From JAGNZR01 sp051648485 (GTDB taxonomy: Bacteria > Fusobacteriota > Fusobacteriia > Fusobacteriales > Fusobacteriaceae), in NCBI GenBank assembly GCA_051648485.1, contig JBOFFH010000138.1:1-15538 (forward strand): a stretch of DNA of 15,538 nt, in the 5' to 3' direction. The notes below the pieces were generated by a model that saw nothing but the letters and a program-made list of their open reading frames with translations, was not told the origin of the DNA and made no database searches. Shown in pieces: positions 6,938-13,113 of this stretch; within the stretch, counting starts at the first letter, position 1, and each line of letters begins with the position of its first letter. The translations under genes and the position numbers were made by a program.

Positions 6938-8209
6938 CTATATATCTTTATTTTTTTTAACTATCTCTATTAATTTTTCTTTTTCATTTAAAGAATAATT
7001 TTCTAAAACTAACTCTAATAAATAGTTTAATATAATTCCTATTTTTTTTCCAGGCTCAAATCCTAAAGATAAAATATCCTTTCCATCTATCTTTAAATCT
7101 TTTACAGTAACCGCTTCTTTTTGGTTAACAATCTCACTGTATAAGATTTTCATTTTATCTAAATCAGAAAAATCAAATGGTGGCTTAGTTGAAATTATAT
7201 CTGCTTCCATAAGTTTAAATAATTTCTTCATATTTTCATGACCTATTTTTCCTATGAGTTTTTTTATTTCTTTTTTAGTTTGTAGGTGCAAACTACTCAT
7301 AGAATTTTTGACTAATGCTAAAACATTTTCAAGTGTTTGATTGGAATATCTCATCTCTTTTAACCAGTTTTTAGCTGTCTCACCTCTCTTATAACAACTA
7401 GTTTTTTCAATATGATGAAAAAGAGCAGAAAGTCTTATTTCTAAATCTTGGGGTGAATTTTTTATCAGATTAAAAATATTGTGCTCATTATTTTTATTAA
7501 AATTTATACACTTTTCGATTTCTGGAAGAATATATTTCCATAACCTTAAAAAACTTATTAAAGCTAGTCCTAAATAAGCTTCTTCTGAAATCAAAATTTT
7601 ATTAAACTCATCTCGTATTCTTTCTTTAGAAAGATTTTTAAGAGATATTGAATTTTCATTTTTTAAAGATAAAATATACTTAGGAGTTAATTTTTTTGTA
7701 CAAATGAATCTAATCATTCTAAGAACTCTTAAAGGATCTTCTTTTATTCGTTTTATAGGATCACCAACAAAAATTAAGGCTCTTTCTTCTATATGCTTTA
7801 AACTATCTTTTTCTGAATAGATAAGAGCTTTACCATCCCATGCTATAGCATTTATGGTAAAATCTCTTCTTTTTAAGTCCTCTATTAAGTCTTGAGTGAA
7901 CTCTATCTCCTGTTTTTTTCTACAATCTGGAATTTCTATATCTTTTCTAAATTTAGCAATTTCAAAAAAAATTCCATTCACAGTTATTTGAATTATTCCA
8001 AAACTTTTTCCTATCTCTTTAGGAGAAAACTCTGAAAATATTTCTATCAATTTAGAGTACTCTAAATCAGTGGCAAAATCAAAATCTTCCGGAGTATATC
8101 CCAAAAGAATATCCCTTACTGCTCCCCCAACTAAAACTCCTTGCCCATATTTTTGGAGTTTTTCTAAAATGAAATTTACTTCGTTTGGAAGATTCCTAAA
8201 TTTATTCAC
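6938..8209 (-). CDS. cca: CCA-adding tRNA nucleotidyltransferase
   Basis: Adds or repairs the 3' CCA of tRNAs; a class II nucleotidyltransferase of 423 residues. The head domain has the GGAVRD motif (28-33), and the metal-binding carboxylates are in DFDFATD (Asp42 and Asp44). RRDFTINAIAW (114-124) is the flexible-loop/motif B region, and EDPLRVLRMIRF (157-168) is motif C. ERIRDE near 196 looks like the nucleotide-selecting motif D. The GKSFGIIQITV stretch lacks the extra basic residues typical of bacterial poly(A) polymerase, so CCA addition is preferred. An HD-like region has degraded (ALFHHIEKT). The start is GTG at 8209 with GAGGAGT upstream. It is separated from the rep1 gene by a terminator. 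It is normally a core gene, which matters for the nature of this replicon. Confidence 0.93.
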   Translation of the reverse strand: MNKFRNLPNEVNFILEKLQKYGQGVLVGGAVRDILLGYTPEDFDFATDLEYSKLIEIFSEFSPKEIGKSFGIIQITVNGIFFEIAKFRKDIEIPDCRKKQEIEFTQDLIEDLKRRDFTINAIAWDGKALIYSEKDSLKHIEERALIFVGDPIKRIKEDPLRVLRMIRFICTKKLTPKYILSLKNENSISLKNLSKERIRDEFNKILISEEAYLGLALISFLRLWKYILPEIEKCINFNKNNEHNIFNLIKNSPQDLEIRLSALFHHIEKTSCYKRGETAKNWLKEMRYSNQTLENVLALVKNSMSSLHLQTKKEIKKLIGKIGHENMKKLFKLMEADIISTKPPFDFSDLDKMKILYSEIVNQKEAVTVKDLKIDGKDILSLGFEPGKKIGIILNYLLELVLENYSLNEKEKLIEIVKKNKDI

Positions 8210-8251
8210 AATTACTCCTCGTTATAATTTTTTAACCACACTAAATTTAAT

Positions 8252-8292
8252 TTTAAAAAAAGAGGTTCCCTCAAAATAAAGTTTCTTTTGAG
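8252..8292 (-). terminator. Terminator downstream of rep1
   Basis: On the minus strand CTCAAAA pairs with TTTTGAG (plus coordinates 8270-8276 and 8286-8292). It is followed by GGAACC and a long T-run (8255-8261). An alternative short stem GAGG-GAA-CCTC abuts the same T-run. Confidence 0.65.
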
Positions 8293-8301
8293 TTTCTATA
8301 T

Positions 8302-10434
8302 TTAAGAATATTTTTTTACAAGCTTTTTAAACGTATCTCTTATCAACTCTTTTGTTACATTTTCGCTATTTAAAATAATTTCAACTACTTCTACTTTTAA
8401 ATTAAACTCAATATCTTCATCTAAAGAGTACATAAAAGTTATATTTTTAGCAAAGTTTTTAATTATTTCAGCCATCTCTTTTTTATCTGTAATTATCTCT
8501 ATCTCATTCTTTTGTTCATTGTTTATTTGAGGTTCTTTATCCTTTAAAATTTCAATTTTTGAATCTTTCTCAACAGGTTCAGAACTAAATTCAGATTTCA
8601 CTAAATTTTTATTAGTGTTTTTAACAGTTAAATTCCCCATCAATCCACCTAATAATGAGCCCATATCCCTTCTTTTTTCACCAGCTTCAACGATTCGTTC
8701 AGGTTCGGACATAGTTTTAGGCTCATTAGATTTTACAATTAATTGACTCTCAATAATCATCTTTTTTTCACTAAAATAATTAACTTCTTTCAAGTACTCA
8801 GCAATCAAAGCTAATTTGGCTCTTTCAAAACTATTTTTTACTATTTTAGTGGCATTTCCTCCAGCTTTAGTTATATAGTCTGTATAAACTATTTTCTCTA
8901 TTTTAGATTGTTCTTCTTCTGGTAAAGAAAGATATTTAGCTTTCATGACTTCTTTATTTTTCTGTTCTTGGGACTCCTGCAATTTAATTTCAAGCTGCTT
9001 TGACTCTAATTTAGCTGCTTTCTCTTTAGCCAACTTCTCTTTTTCCAGCTGCTCTTTTTGGGTGTTCATAAACTCCTCATGCCAGTTCTGGGCTATTGTT
9101 CCATCAAAGTACTTACCGAAACTAGACTTAGCATTGGCGTTTGTATACAGCACCGCTCCTTTGGTGTAATCGTACCCATGCTTTTTTATAGCTTTTTCTA
9201 CTTTTTTTTCCATAGTTGTAAGAGTTCTAGCTTTTTCAGGTAAAAGAGCTAATAGCTCACGAGTTTGTTTAGTTATCTCTTTTTCTATAAGTGGAACTTC
9301 TCCAACAGCATTATCTTTAGTTTTAAAATTTTCTAAAATAGTTTCATTTTTTAACACGTCATAATTTAAGATTTCACTTATTTGATTTGTTATTTCAAAA
9401 GCTTCTTGATTTCCATTTAATGATTCCAAACTTTTATTTTTCAGTAGATAATTTTTATTATGAACTTCATCAAACCAAATTTCAAAATATGAGTTGATTC
9501 CTCGGTTCTCACTACTAAAACGAAACTCTTTTATAACTCTATTTTTTTTTAAAATTTCAAATGCCTCTTTAAGTCTTGCTAAAGTTCCTGGTATATTATT
9601 TTTTTTCCAAGAAAGAGGAATACGGCTAGCTAAAAAATTAGAATACCTTTTTATATATAATTCTTTATTTCTCCACTTTGTTAGCATTAAAAATAGAGTT
9701 CTTGATATAGGATTTTCAATCTGTAATAAGTCTTGTCTATCAAAATACAAGTAGCCTTTACGAATTACATTTTCAAAAAAATGACTTGAAAATTTAACTT
9801 GTATTATCTCTTTAATTTTAGAATTTCTAAAATATTTAAACATTTCAGATTTTTTTATCTCTTTAGCATCTTTAAAACTTATAGTTCTTATTGAAAACAT
9901 ATTTGTTCTCATATTATCATTTATTATTCCACTTTTTTCATTGGAATAAAAAAGATTGTTGAATTCATACATTGCTCCACTCAAAGTAACTAATCCCTTT
10001 TTAGTAAATTTAAGAGTTGAACCAGAATATCCTAATCCCATCTCAGAAATAAGAGTATAAAAATCTGTATAAATAACTTGGTCATGTCCATTTTTTTTAT
10101 AAAGTTTCATAAGAGCAAAAAAAAGTTTTTCTTCAAAATCTCCAGGAATTTTATGCTCTGCCAAAGGAAAAATTTTTAAATATTGGTTTTTTCTATGGTT
10201 AAATTCATAAGTCATAATATTATTTTTAGGTATTCTTTTATTCTTAGTGAATAGAGGAAATTCAATAGTATTCATCTCTATTCTTATAAGTTCTTCATTG
10301 TTTTCTATTTCGTAAAGAGCTCCAATATCATAAGTTTCTGAACTATAAATCCATTCTGTTTTTTCTTCCATTACTCTGAACTCTGAAAGCTCTTCCAATT
10401 CCCTGTCCACACTTTTATTACTGTTTTTTTTCAA
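8302..10434 (-). CDS. Plasmid-type replication initiator, RPA-like (rep1)
   Basis: A 710-residue protein. The N-terminal 330 residues follow the pattern of replication initiator protein A (PF10134-like): EFPLF at 59-62, a YEF segment near 76, and then IPGDFEEKLFFALMKLY (96-112), the first winged-helix. This is followed by a second DNA-binding half with ENVIRKGYLYFDRQDLL and RTLFLMLTKW. It should bind the iterons upstream and open the origin. A Lys/Glu-rich coiled coil spans about 456-497. A long, weakly conserved tail follows. The start is TTG at 10434, with AGGAGA eight bases before it. The protein is clearly homologous along most of its length to the initiator at the right edge. The family name is from memory of motifs; the initiator role is well supported by the adjacent iterons and by parA. 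Confidence 0.8.
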   Translation of the reverse strand: MKKNSNKSVDRELEELSEFRVMEEKTEWIYSSETYDIGALYEIENNEELIRIEMNTIEFPLFTKNKRIPKNNIMTYEFNHRKNQYLKIFPLAEHKIPGDFEEKLFFALMKLYKKNGHDQVIYTDFYTLISEMGLGYSGSTLKFTKKGLVTLSGAMYEFNNLFYSNEKSGIINDNMRTNMFSIRTISFKDAKEIKKSEMFKYFRNSKIKEIIQVKFSSHFFENVIRKGYLYFDRQDLLQIENPISRTLFLMLTKWRNKELYIKRYSNFLASRIPLSWKKNNIPGTLARLKEAFEILKKNRVIKEFRFSSENRGINSYFEIWFDEVHNKNYLLKNKSLESLNGNQEAFEITNQISEILNYDVLKNETILENFKTKDNAVGEVPLIEKEITKQTRELLALLPEKARTLTTMEKKVEKAIKKHGYDYTKGAVLYTNANAKSSFGKYFDGTIAQNWHEEFMNTQKEQLEKEKLAKEKAAKLESKQLEIKLQESQEQKNKEVMKAKYLSLPEEEQSKIEKIVYTDYITKAGGNATKIVKNSFERAKLALIAEYLKEVNYFSEKKMIIESQLIVKSNEPKTMSEPERIVEAGEKRRDMGSLLGGLMGNLTVKNTNKNLVKSEFSSEPVEKDSKIEILKDKEPQINNEQKNEIEIITDKKEMAEIIKNFAKNITFMYSLDEDIEFNLKVEVVEIILNSENVTKELIRDTFKKLVKKYS

Positions 10435-10483
10435 TTTAATATTCTCCTAATTTTTTACCGTTTTAAATCAAACCAATTACAAG

Positions 10484-10505
10484 TTCATGTAATAATAGCA
10501 TTTTT
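10484..10505 (+). repeat. Detached iteron in the rep1 leader
   Basis: TTCATGTAATAATAGCATTTTT matches the iteron consensus in the same orientation as the main array, about 150 bases away. It lies inside the predicted 5' leader of rep1, between the promoter and the start codon. A half-copy (TCATGTAA, 10561-10568) lies just downstream of the transcription start. Such copies are typical of sites used by an initiator to repress its own gene. Confidence 0.7.
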
Positions 10506-10523
10506 TTATTTATTTTTTTTTTT

Positions 10524-10579
10524 ACATTTTAAAAATTAAATTTCTTTTTTGTTAAAAAAATCATGTAACTTTAAAATGT
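10524..10579. repeat. Inverted repeat flanking the rep1 transcription start
   Basis: ACATTTTAAA (10524-10533) and TTTAAAATGT (10570-10579) are exact reverse complements with 36 bases between. The right arm falls on the predicted transcription start. It may be an operator or simply chance in AT-rich DNA. Confidence 0.35.
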
Positions 10580-10585
10580 TTTTTT

Positions 10586-10614
10586 ATTATATAATTTTTC
10601 TAAAGAAAATGCAA
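10586..10614 (-). promoter_or_regulatory. Promoter of rep1
   Basis: Minus-strand TTGCAT (10609-10614) and a perfect TATAAT (10586-10591) are separated by 17 bases. It lies between the tandem iterons and the gene, so transcription would start near 10579 and leave a leader of about 145 bases. Confidence 0.65.
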
Positions 10615-10655
10615 TACAAAACATGTATTTATCTAATATTTTTGTTAAAATAAAA

Positions 10656-10765
10656 ATCATGTAACAATAGCATAATTATCATGTAACGACAGCATAATTA
10701 TTATGTAATGATAGGATACTTATTATGTAACAATAGCCTAATTATTATGTAATGATAGCATTTTT
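10656..10765 (+). repeat. Five tandem 22-bp iterons
   Basis: Exact head-to-tail units start at 10656, 10678, 10700, 10722 and 10744. The consensus is close to ATYATGTAAYRATAGCATAATT. The first two keep ATCATGTAAC and the last three ATTATGTAA. The unit length equals two helical turns, so each copy faces the same side of the DNA, as expected for initiator binding. The last copy decays into a T-run. Confidence 0.9.
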
Positions 10766-10814
10766 TTTTGCACTCAAACCATTGATGTTAAAGGCGTTTT
10801 GACGACCGTAAATA

Positions 10815-10891
10815 CAATACAATATATATAACAAAAAACAACTACAGATTTTTTTTAAAATGTCGTAGTATTTTTTTTAAAAATTGTATTG
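10815..10891. repeat. Nested inverted repeats beside the iterons
   Basis: CAATACAAT (10815-10823) and ATTGTATTG (10883-10891) are perfect 9-bp complements. They enclose ACTAC (10841-10845) and GTAGT (10865-10869). The whole could extrude as a two-stem cruciform or be a protein site next to the iteron array. Confidence 0.4.
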
Positions 10892-11071
10892 AAAAAAAGA
10901 AAAAAAATATGATGAAAGTACATAGTCGATAATTCCATAAAATTAACAAACAAAAAATTTAGATCTTTACGAATTTCAAAAACATTTTAAATTTATGAAA
11001 AAAAAGAGAATTTCACAAATCTGTAAAATCCTCTTCTAAATATATATTTAAAATCAATTCAAATTAACTTC

Positions 11072-11150
11072 AGAGCCTTTTTAAAGCACTTCTGACAATT
11101 TTTATTTACCATGTAAGGGTTGAGGTTTAAAAGTGCGTTATAGAGGCTCT
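11072..11150. ncRNA. Folded element of unknown role, possible structured RNA
   Basis: AGAGCCT (11072-11078) pairs with AGGCTCT (11144-11150). After symmetric 7-base internal loops, GCACTT (11086-11091) pairs with AAGTGC (11131-11136). The apical loop of about 39 bases contains CATGTAA, the iteron core. The two stacked GC-richer stems stand out in a very AT-rich region. Neither strand ends in a U-tract, so it is not a terminator. It could be a counter-transcribed RNA, an origin structure or a recombination site. Confidence 0.35.
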
Positions 11151-11187
11151 AATAAAGAATAAAAATTTCATTCCATTCAAAAAAGCA

Positions 11188-11218
11188 AAAAACTCTGAAC
11201 ATCAATTTCAGAGTTTTT
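11188..11218. terminator. Hairpin terminator, copy 1 of an identical pair
   Basis: AAAAACTCTGA and TCAGAGTTTTT form a perfect 11-bp stem with a 9-base loop, followed by T-rich sequence on both strands. On the minus strand it would end transcripts of the ORF at 11277-11540. A 28-base core is repeated exactly at 12373-12400. Confidence 0.8.
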
Positions 11219-11276
11219 CTATATTTTCTTGGGGAGAAATATATGATTCACAAATAATATTTCGGGGGAGAATTAT

Positions 11277-11540
11277 TTATTTGTTTATTACGATATTTAG
11301 ACTAGGGTTAGTCTGAAAAAGTTTAAAATTATTTTTATTTTTTGACAAATAGTTTTTCTTAGCTTTTTCTTCCAACTCTAGCTTTTTTTCTTTATCAAAA
11401 CTTTCAAAAAGATTAAACAAAATTTTTCTCATATTTTCATTTGGTTCATTTGGATCACTCTGAATAGGTTTACCAATTTCTTCAAAATTTTTAGATTGAA
11501 TAACTGGTTTTTTCTGGATAATTGTTTTAAAAAAAATAAT
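11277..11540 (-). pseudogene. C-terminal remnant of a plasmid protein (possibly a Rep)
   Basis: An open frame of roughly 85 sensible residues, rich in Lys, Glu and Asn. It extends to an ATG at 11558 but lacks a ribosome site, and its first dozen codons overlap the promoter region of the opposing antitoxin gene. The segment ESFDKEKKLELEEKAKKNYL recalls the C-terminal element YLSLPEEEQSKIEKIVYTDY of rep1 and its counterpart in rep2: a hydrophobic start, an E/K-rich helix and a tyrosine. I infer a beheaded gene whose 5' part was lost when the antitoxin-toxin unit arrived. A short genuine gene cannot be excluded. Confidence 0.4.
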
Positions 11541-11568
11541 TTGTAGTGCAGTGTACACATCACACTCG

Positions 11569-11597
11569 TTGCAAAAAATTACATCACATAGTATACT
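11569..11597 (+). promoter_or_regulatory. Promoter and palindromes before the MNT antitoxin
   Basis: TTGCAA (11569-11574) and TATACT (11592-11597) have a 17-base spacer. The -10 box lies in the perfect palindrome TAGTATACTA (11589-11598). Another palindrome, GTGTACAC, lies at 11551-11558. Overlap of a palindrome with the -10 box suggests autorepression, as is common in toxin-antitoxin units. Confidence 0.55.
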
Positions 11598-11643
11598 ACA
11601 AAGTATAATGGCTGAAAATTATAACAGAAAAGGAGCAGAATTC

Positions 11644-11925
11644 ATGACTTTAGAAAACTTTAAAAATACCCTGAAAAGTGAAAATATTTTTGAGAAATAT
11701 GAAATAGAGAGAATAGGAATTTTTGGTTCTATGGCAAGAGGAGTAGACGGAAAAGATATTGATATATTGGTGGAAGACTCAGATTATCAAAAGTGGATAG
11801 ATATAAAAAATGAGCTTGAAAAAAAGACAAAGATACATCTAGATATTATGCTTGAAAAATATGCCAATCCTATTGTACTTATGAGAGCCAAGAAGGAGAT
11901 AGTCTATGTTACAAGATATAACTAA
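11644..11925 (+). CDS. MNT-type nucleotidyltransferase (HEPN/MNT antitoxin)
   Basis: A 93-residue minimal nucleotidyltransferase. It has the Pol-beta-fold signature GSMARGVDGKDIDILVE, that is GS, a short loop and DxD, with a third acidic residue in HLDIML. Relatives (MntA) neutralise a HEPN toxin by attaching nucleotides to it. The loop between GS and DxD is two to three residues shorter than usual, but the metal-binding acids remain, so it may be active. ATG 11644 is chosen because AGGAG (11631-11635) precedes it and the fold starts there; the frame is open further upstream. Its last 20 bases overlap the HEPN reading frame. The toxin is truncated, leaving this as an orphan antitoxin. Confidence 0.8.
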   Translation: MTLENFKNTLKSENIFEKYEIERIGIFGSMARGVDGKDIDILVEDSDYQKWIDIKNELEKKTKIHLDIMLEKYANPIVLMRAKKEIVYVTRYN

Positions 11926-12139
11926 TGATTTATTATATGTTTTGAGCATATTGGAAAGCATAGGAAAACTTTCAAAATATACAGGTAAGTACACTGATCC
12001 AGAAGTTTTTTTTGATGCAGAAGACCAGATGCCCTCTCTGTATGAAAGATTATCTCTTAGTAGAGATAAAGATGAGGTGTCCATCTGCCTTTTAAGCTCT
12101 CTCAAACTCCAATTATTATTTAGTGACTCTATCTCATAA
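11906..12139 (+). pseudogene. Truncated HEPN toxin (HepT-like) fused to foreign sequence
   Basis: ATG 11906, with AAGGAG at 11893-11898, begins inside the antitoxin gene, the usual translational coupling of MNT/HEPN pairs. The first 40 codons (to 12025) look like the opening helices of a HEPN domain: DLLYVLSILESIGKLSKYTG, then a PEVFF-DAED segment. Normally a long helix with conserved residues and then the RNase motif Rx4-6H would follow. Instead the frame passes at CAGATG (12026) into SLYERLSLSRDKDEV, which belongs to a different family (DUF1016), and stops at residue 77. The catalytic part is missing, so no toxin activity is expected. Confidence 0.7.
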
Positions 12140-12204
12140 AAACTTCTCTCTCCAATGTTTTTAACCCTCATAAGAGCGATATAATGAGACCAACTTAATT
12201 TGAA
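12032..12204 (-). pseudogene. Fragment of a DUF1016 (YhcG-like) nuclease gene with inverted middle
   Basis: The minus strand from 12204 to 12082 encodes LSWSHYIALMRVKN, then FYEIESLNNNWSLRELKRQM, the strongly conserved start of the DUF1016 N-terminal domain. A stop codon (12205-12207) lies just before it. The homology ends at GCAGATG. What should come next, YERLSLSRDKDEV, is found on the opposite strand at about 12041-12079. The displaced block is bounded by inverted CAGATG/CATCTG (12026-12031, 12082-12087). Flipping it back joins the two parts in one frame, one residue shorter than the usual family spacing. This is gene debris; no function is expected. Confidence 0.65.
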
Positions 12205-12372
12205 TTAGTCTGATGATATGATACCCATATATGACTAAAAGAGTTACATTTACAGCTGTGGAAAAAATGTTTTTTGTTTTAAAATTTAGAGAATTAAAAA
12301 TTTCTTTAAATTGATTTTCTAGCAACTGCATTTGATAACATTTTACCAGCTTTAAATTTATGACAAAAAATT
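12205..12372. other. Unassigned AT-rich stretch
   Basis: No credible ORF, promoter or RNA was seen. It contains ACAGCTGT (palindrome) and an imperfect 12-base inverted repeat around 12283-12313. It probably continues the degraded material next to the DUF1016 fragment. Confidence 0.4.
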
Positions 12373-12400
12373 AAAAACTCTGAACATCAATTTCAGAGTT
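12373..12400 (-). terminator. Hairpin terminator of the par operon, copy 2
   Basis: The 28-base core is identical to 11188-11215: a CTCTGA/TCAGAG stem with the same 9-base loop. On the minus strand it is followed by TTTTTAATTTTTT, 19 bases after the stop of the ParB-like gene. On the plus strand the U-tract is missing. Confidence 0.85.
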
Positions 12401-12419
12401 AAAAGAAATAAATCTTTTT

Positions 12420-13082
12420 CTATCTTTTTTCTATCTTTTTTTTCTCTTTTTTTAAAGATTCTAATTTCTTCTCTAATTCTTTAATTTCAACATTTATTGC
12501 TTTTAATCTTTGTTCTTTTTTTAGTTCCTCATTCGAAGAATAAATCTCAACTACAATTCCATCTCTATCTTTGTGAGAACTAATTATTTCGTTTGTCGGG
12601 CAACCCGACAAACGAAATTTTATCTTTTTTATTATTTCTGCTGGTTTTTCAGCCTCTAATATTTTTATTATGTCCTCATCTTGAAACTTTTGAGGAGTAT
12701 TTTCCTTTGTAATCTCTTTTATTATTTTTTCTGGCAGAGACATTACAGTTTCATTTTCATAGTGTAAATATAAACTATATCTTTTTAGACACATATAAAC
12801 AAAATCTTTTTTCAAACCTAAATCTTCAAACCAAATTCCAAAATTTCCAGTTCCATGATTGGCTAAAAGATGCTGTGCTTTATAAAGTGTTTCTGAAATC
12901 GCCATAAGGTGTTCTGCTGTTTTTTGTTGATGAAAAATTATATTTTTTTCACACTCTATGAGTTCTTTTTTTTCTTCTATGTCTATTTCCAATATATCAT
13001 AATTAGCAACTGGCCTATATTCATTTATTTTTTTTACAACATCCCCTTTAAATGGATCCCTATTTTTAAAAAATTTAGACAT
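12420..13082 (-). CDS. ParA partner with DUF3102-like domain (ParB substitute)
   Basis: A 220-residue soluble protein directly downstream of parA. Residues about 50-105 (AISETLYKAQHLLANHGTGN, then FGIWFEDLGLKKDFVYMCLKRY) follow the DUF3102 pattern seen in plasmid and phage genes, a helical DNA-binding-like domain. The C-terminus (185-220) is a basic coiled coil. Canonical ParB motifs are absent. By position and size it is the likely centromere-binding partner, by inference. Residues 156-166 (FRLSGCPTNEI) are encoded by a perfect 33-base palindrome. The frame opens at TTG 13091, but GAGGAG abuts that codon. ATG 13082, nine bases after GAGGAG, is the better start. Confidence 0.7.
   Translation of the reverse strand: MSKFFKNRDPFKGDVVKKINEYRPVANYDILEIDIEEKKELIECEKNIIFHQQKTAEHLMAISETLYKAQHLLANHGTGNFGIWFEDLGLKKDFVYMCLKRYSLYLHYENETVMSLPEKIIKEITKENTPQKFQDEDIIKILEAEKPAEIIKKIKFRLSGCPTNEIISSHKDRDGIVVEIYSSNEELKKEQRLKAINVEIKELEKKLESLKKEKKKIEKR
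12586..12618. repeat. Perfect 15-bp-arm palindrome inside the ParB-like gene
   Basis: ATTTCGTTTGTCGGG (12586-12600), loop CAA, CCCGACAAACGAAAT (12604-12618). Every base of the arms pairs. The core is GC-rich in a region that otherwise has almost none. It is in frame and translated. On the plus strand the hairpin is followed by TTTATCTTTTTT, so it would also look like a terminator for antisense transcription. Confidence 0.9.
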
Positions 13083-13113
13083 CTTCCCCAACTCCTCGTT
13101 AACTTATACTAAT

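Larger units (their letters stand above)
10435..11276. other. Replication origin region without a gene
   Basis: About 840 bases with no credible ORF on either strand. From left to right it holds the rep1 leader with one detached iteron, AT-rich tracts (10500-10600) suitable for unwinding, the rep1 promoter, five tandem iterons, a nested inverted repeat (10815-10891), featureless AT-rich sequence (about 10900-11070), a folded element (11072-11150) and a hairpin terminator (11188-11218). No convincing DnaA box was found by eye. Confidence 0.75.

Noticed and set aside
10656..10765. CRISPR array
   Set aside because: The 22-bp units are directly abutting with no spacers, so they are iterons.
11229..11276. 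GGGGAGAA direct repeats 34 bases apart with a tiny ORF
   Set aside because: Two short copies only and a four-codon frame; no function can be supported.
11839..12171. 110-codon minus-strand ORF as an intact gene
   Set aside because: Only its first third resembles DUF1016. It then runs antisense through the HEPN and MNT sequences and has a stop just before the conserved start of the domain.
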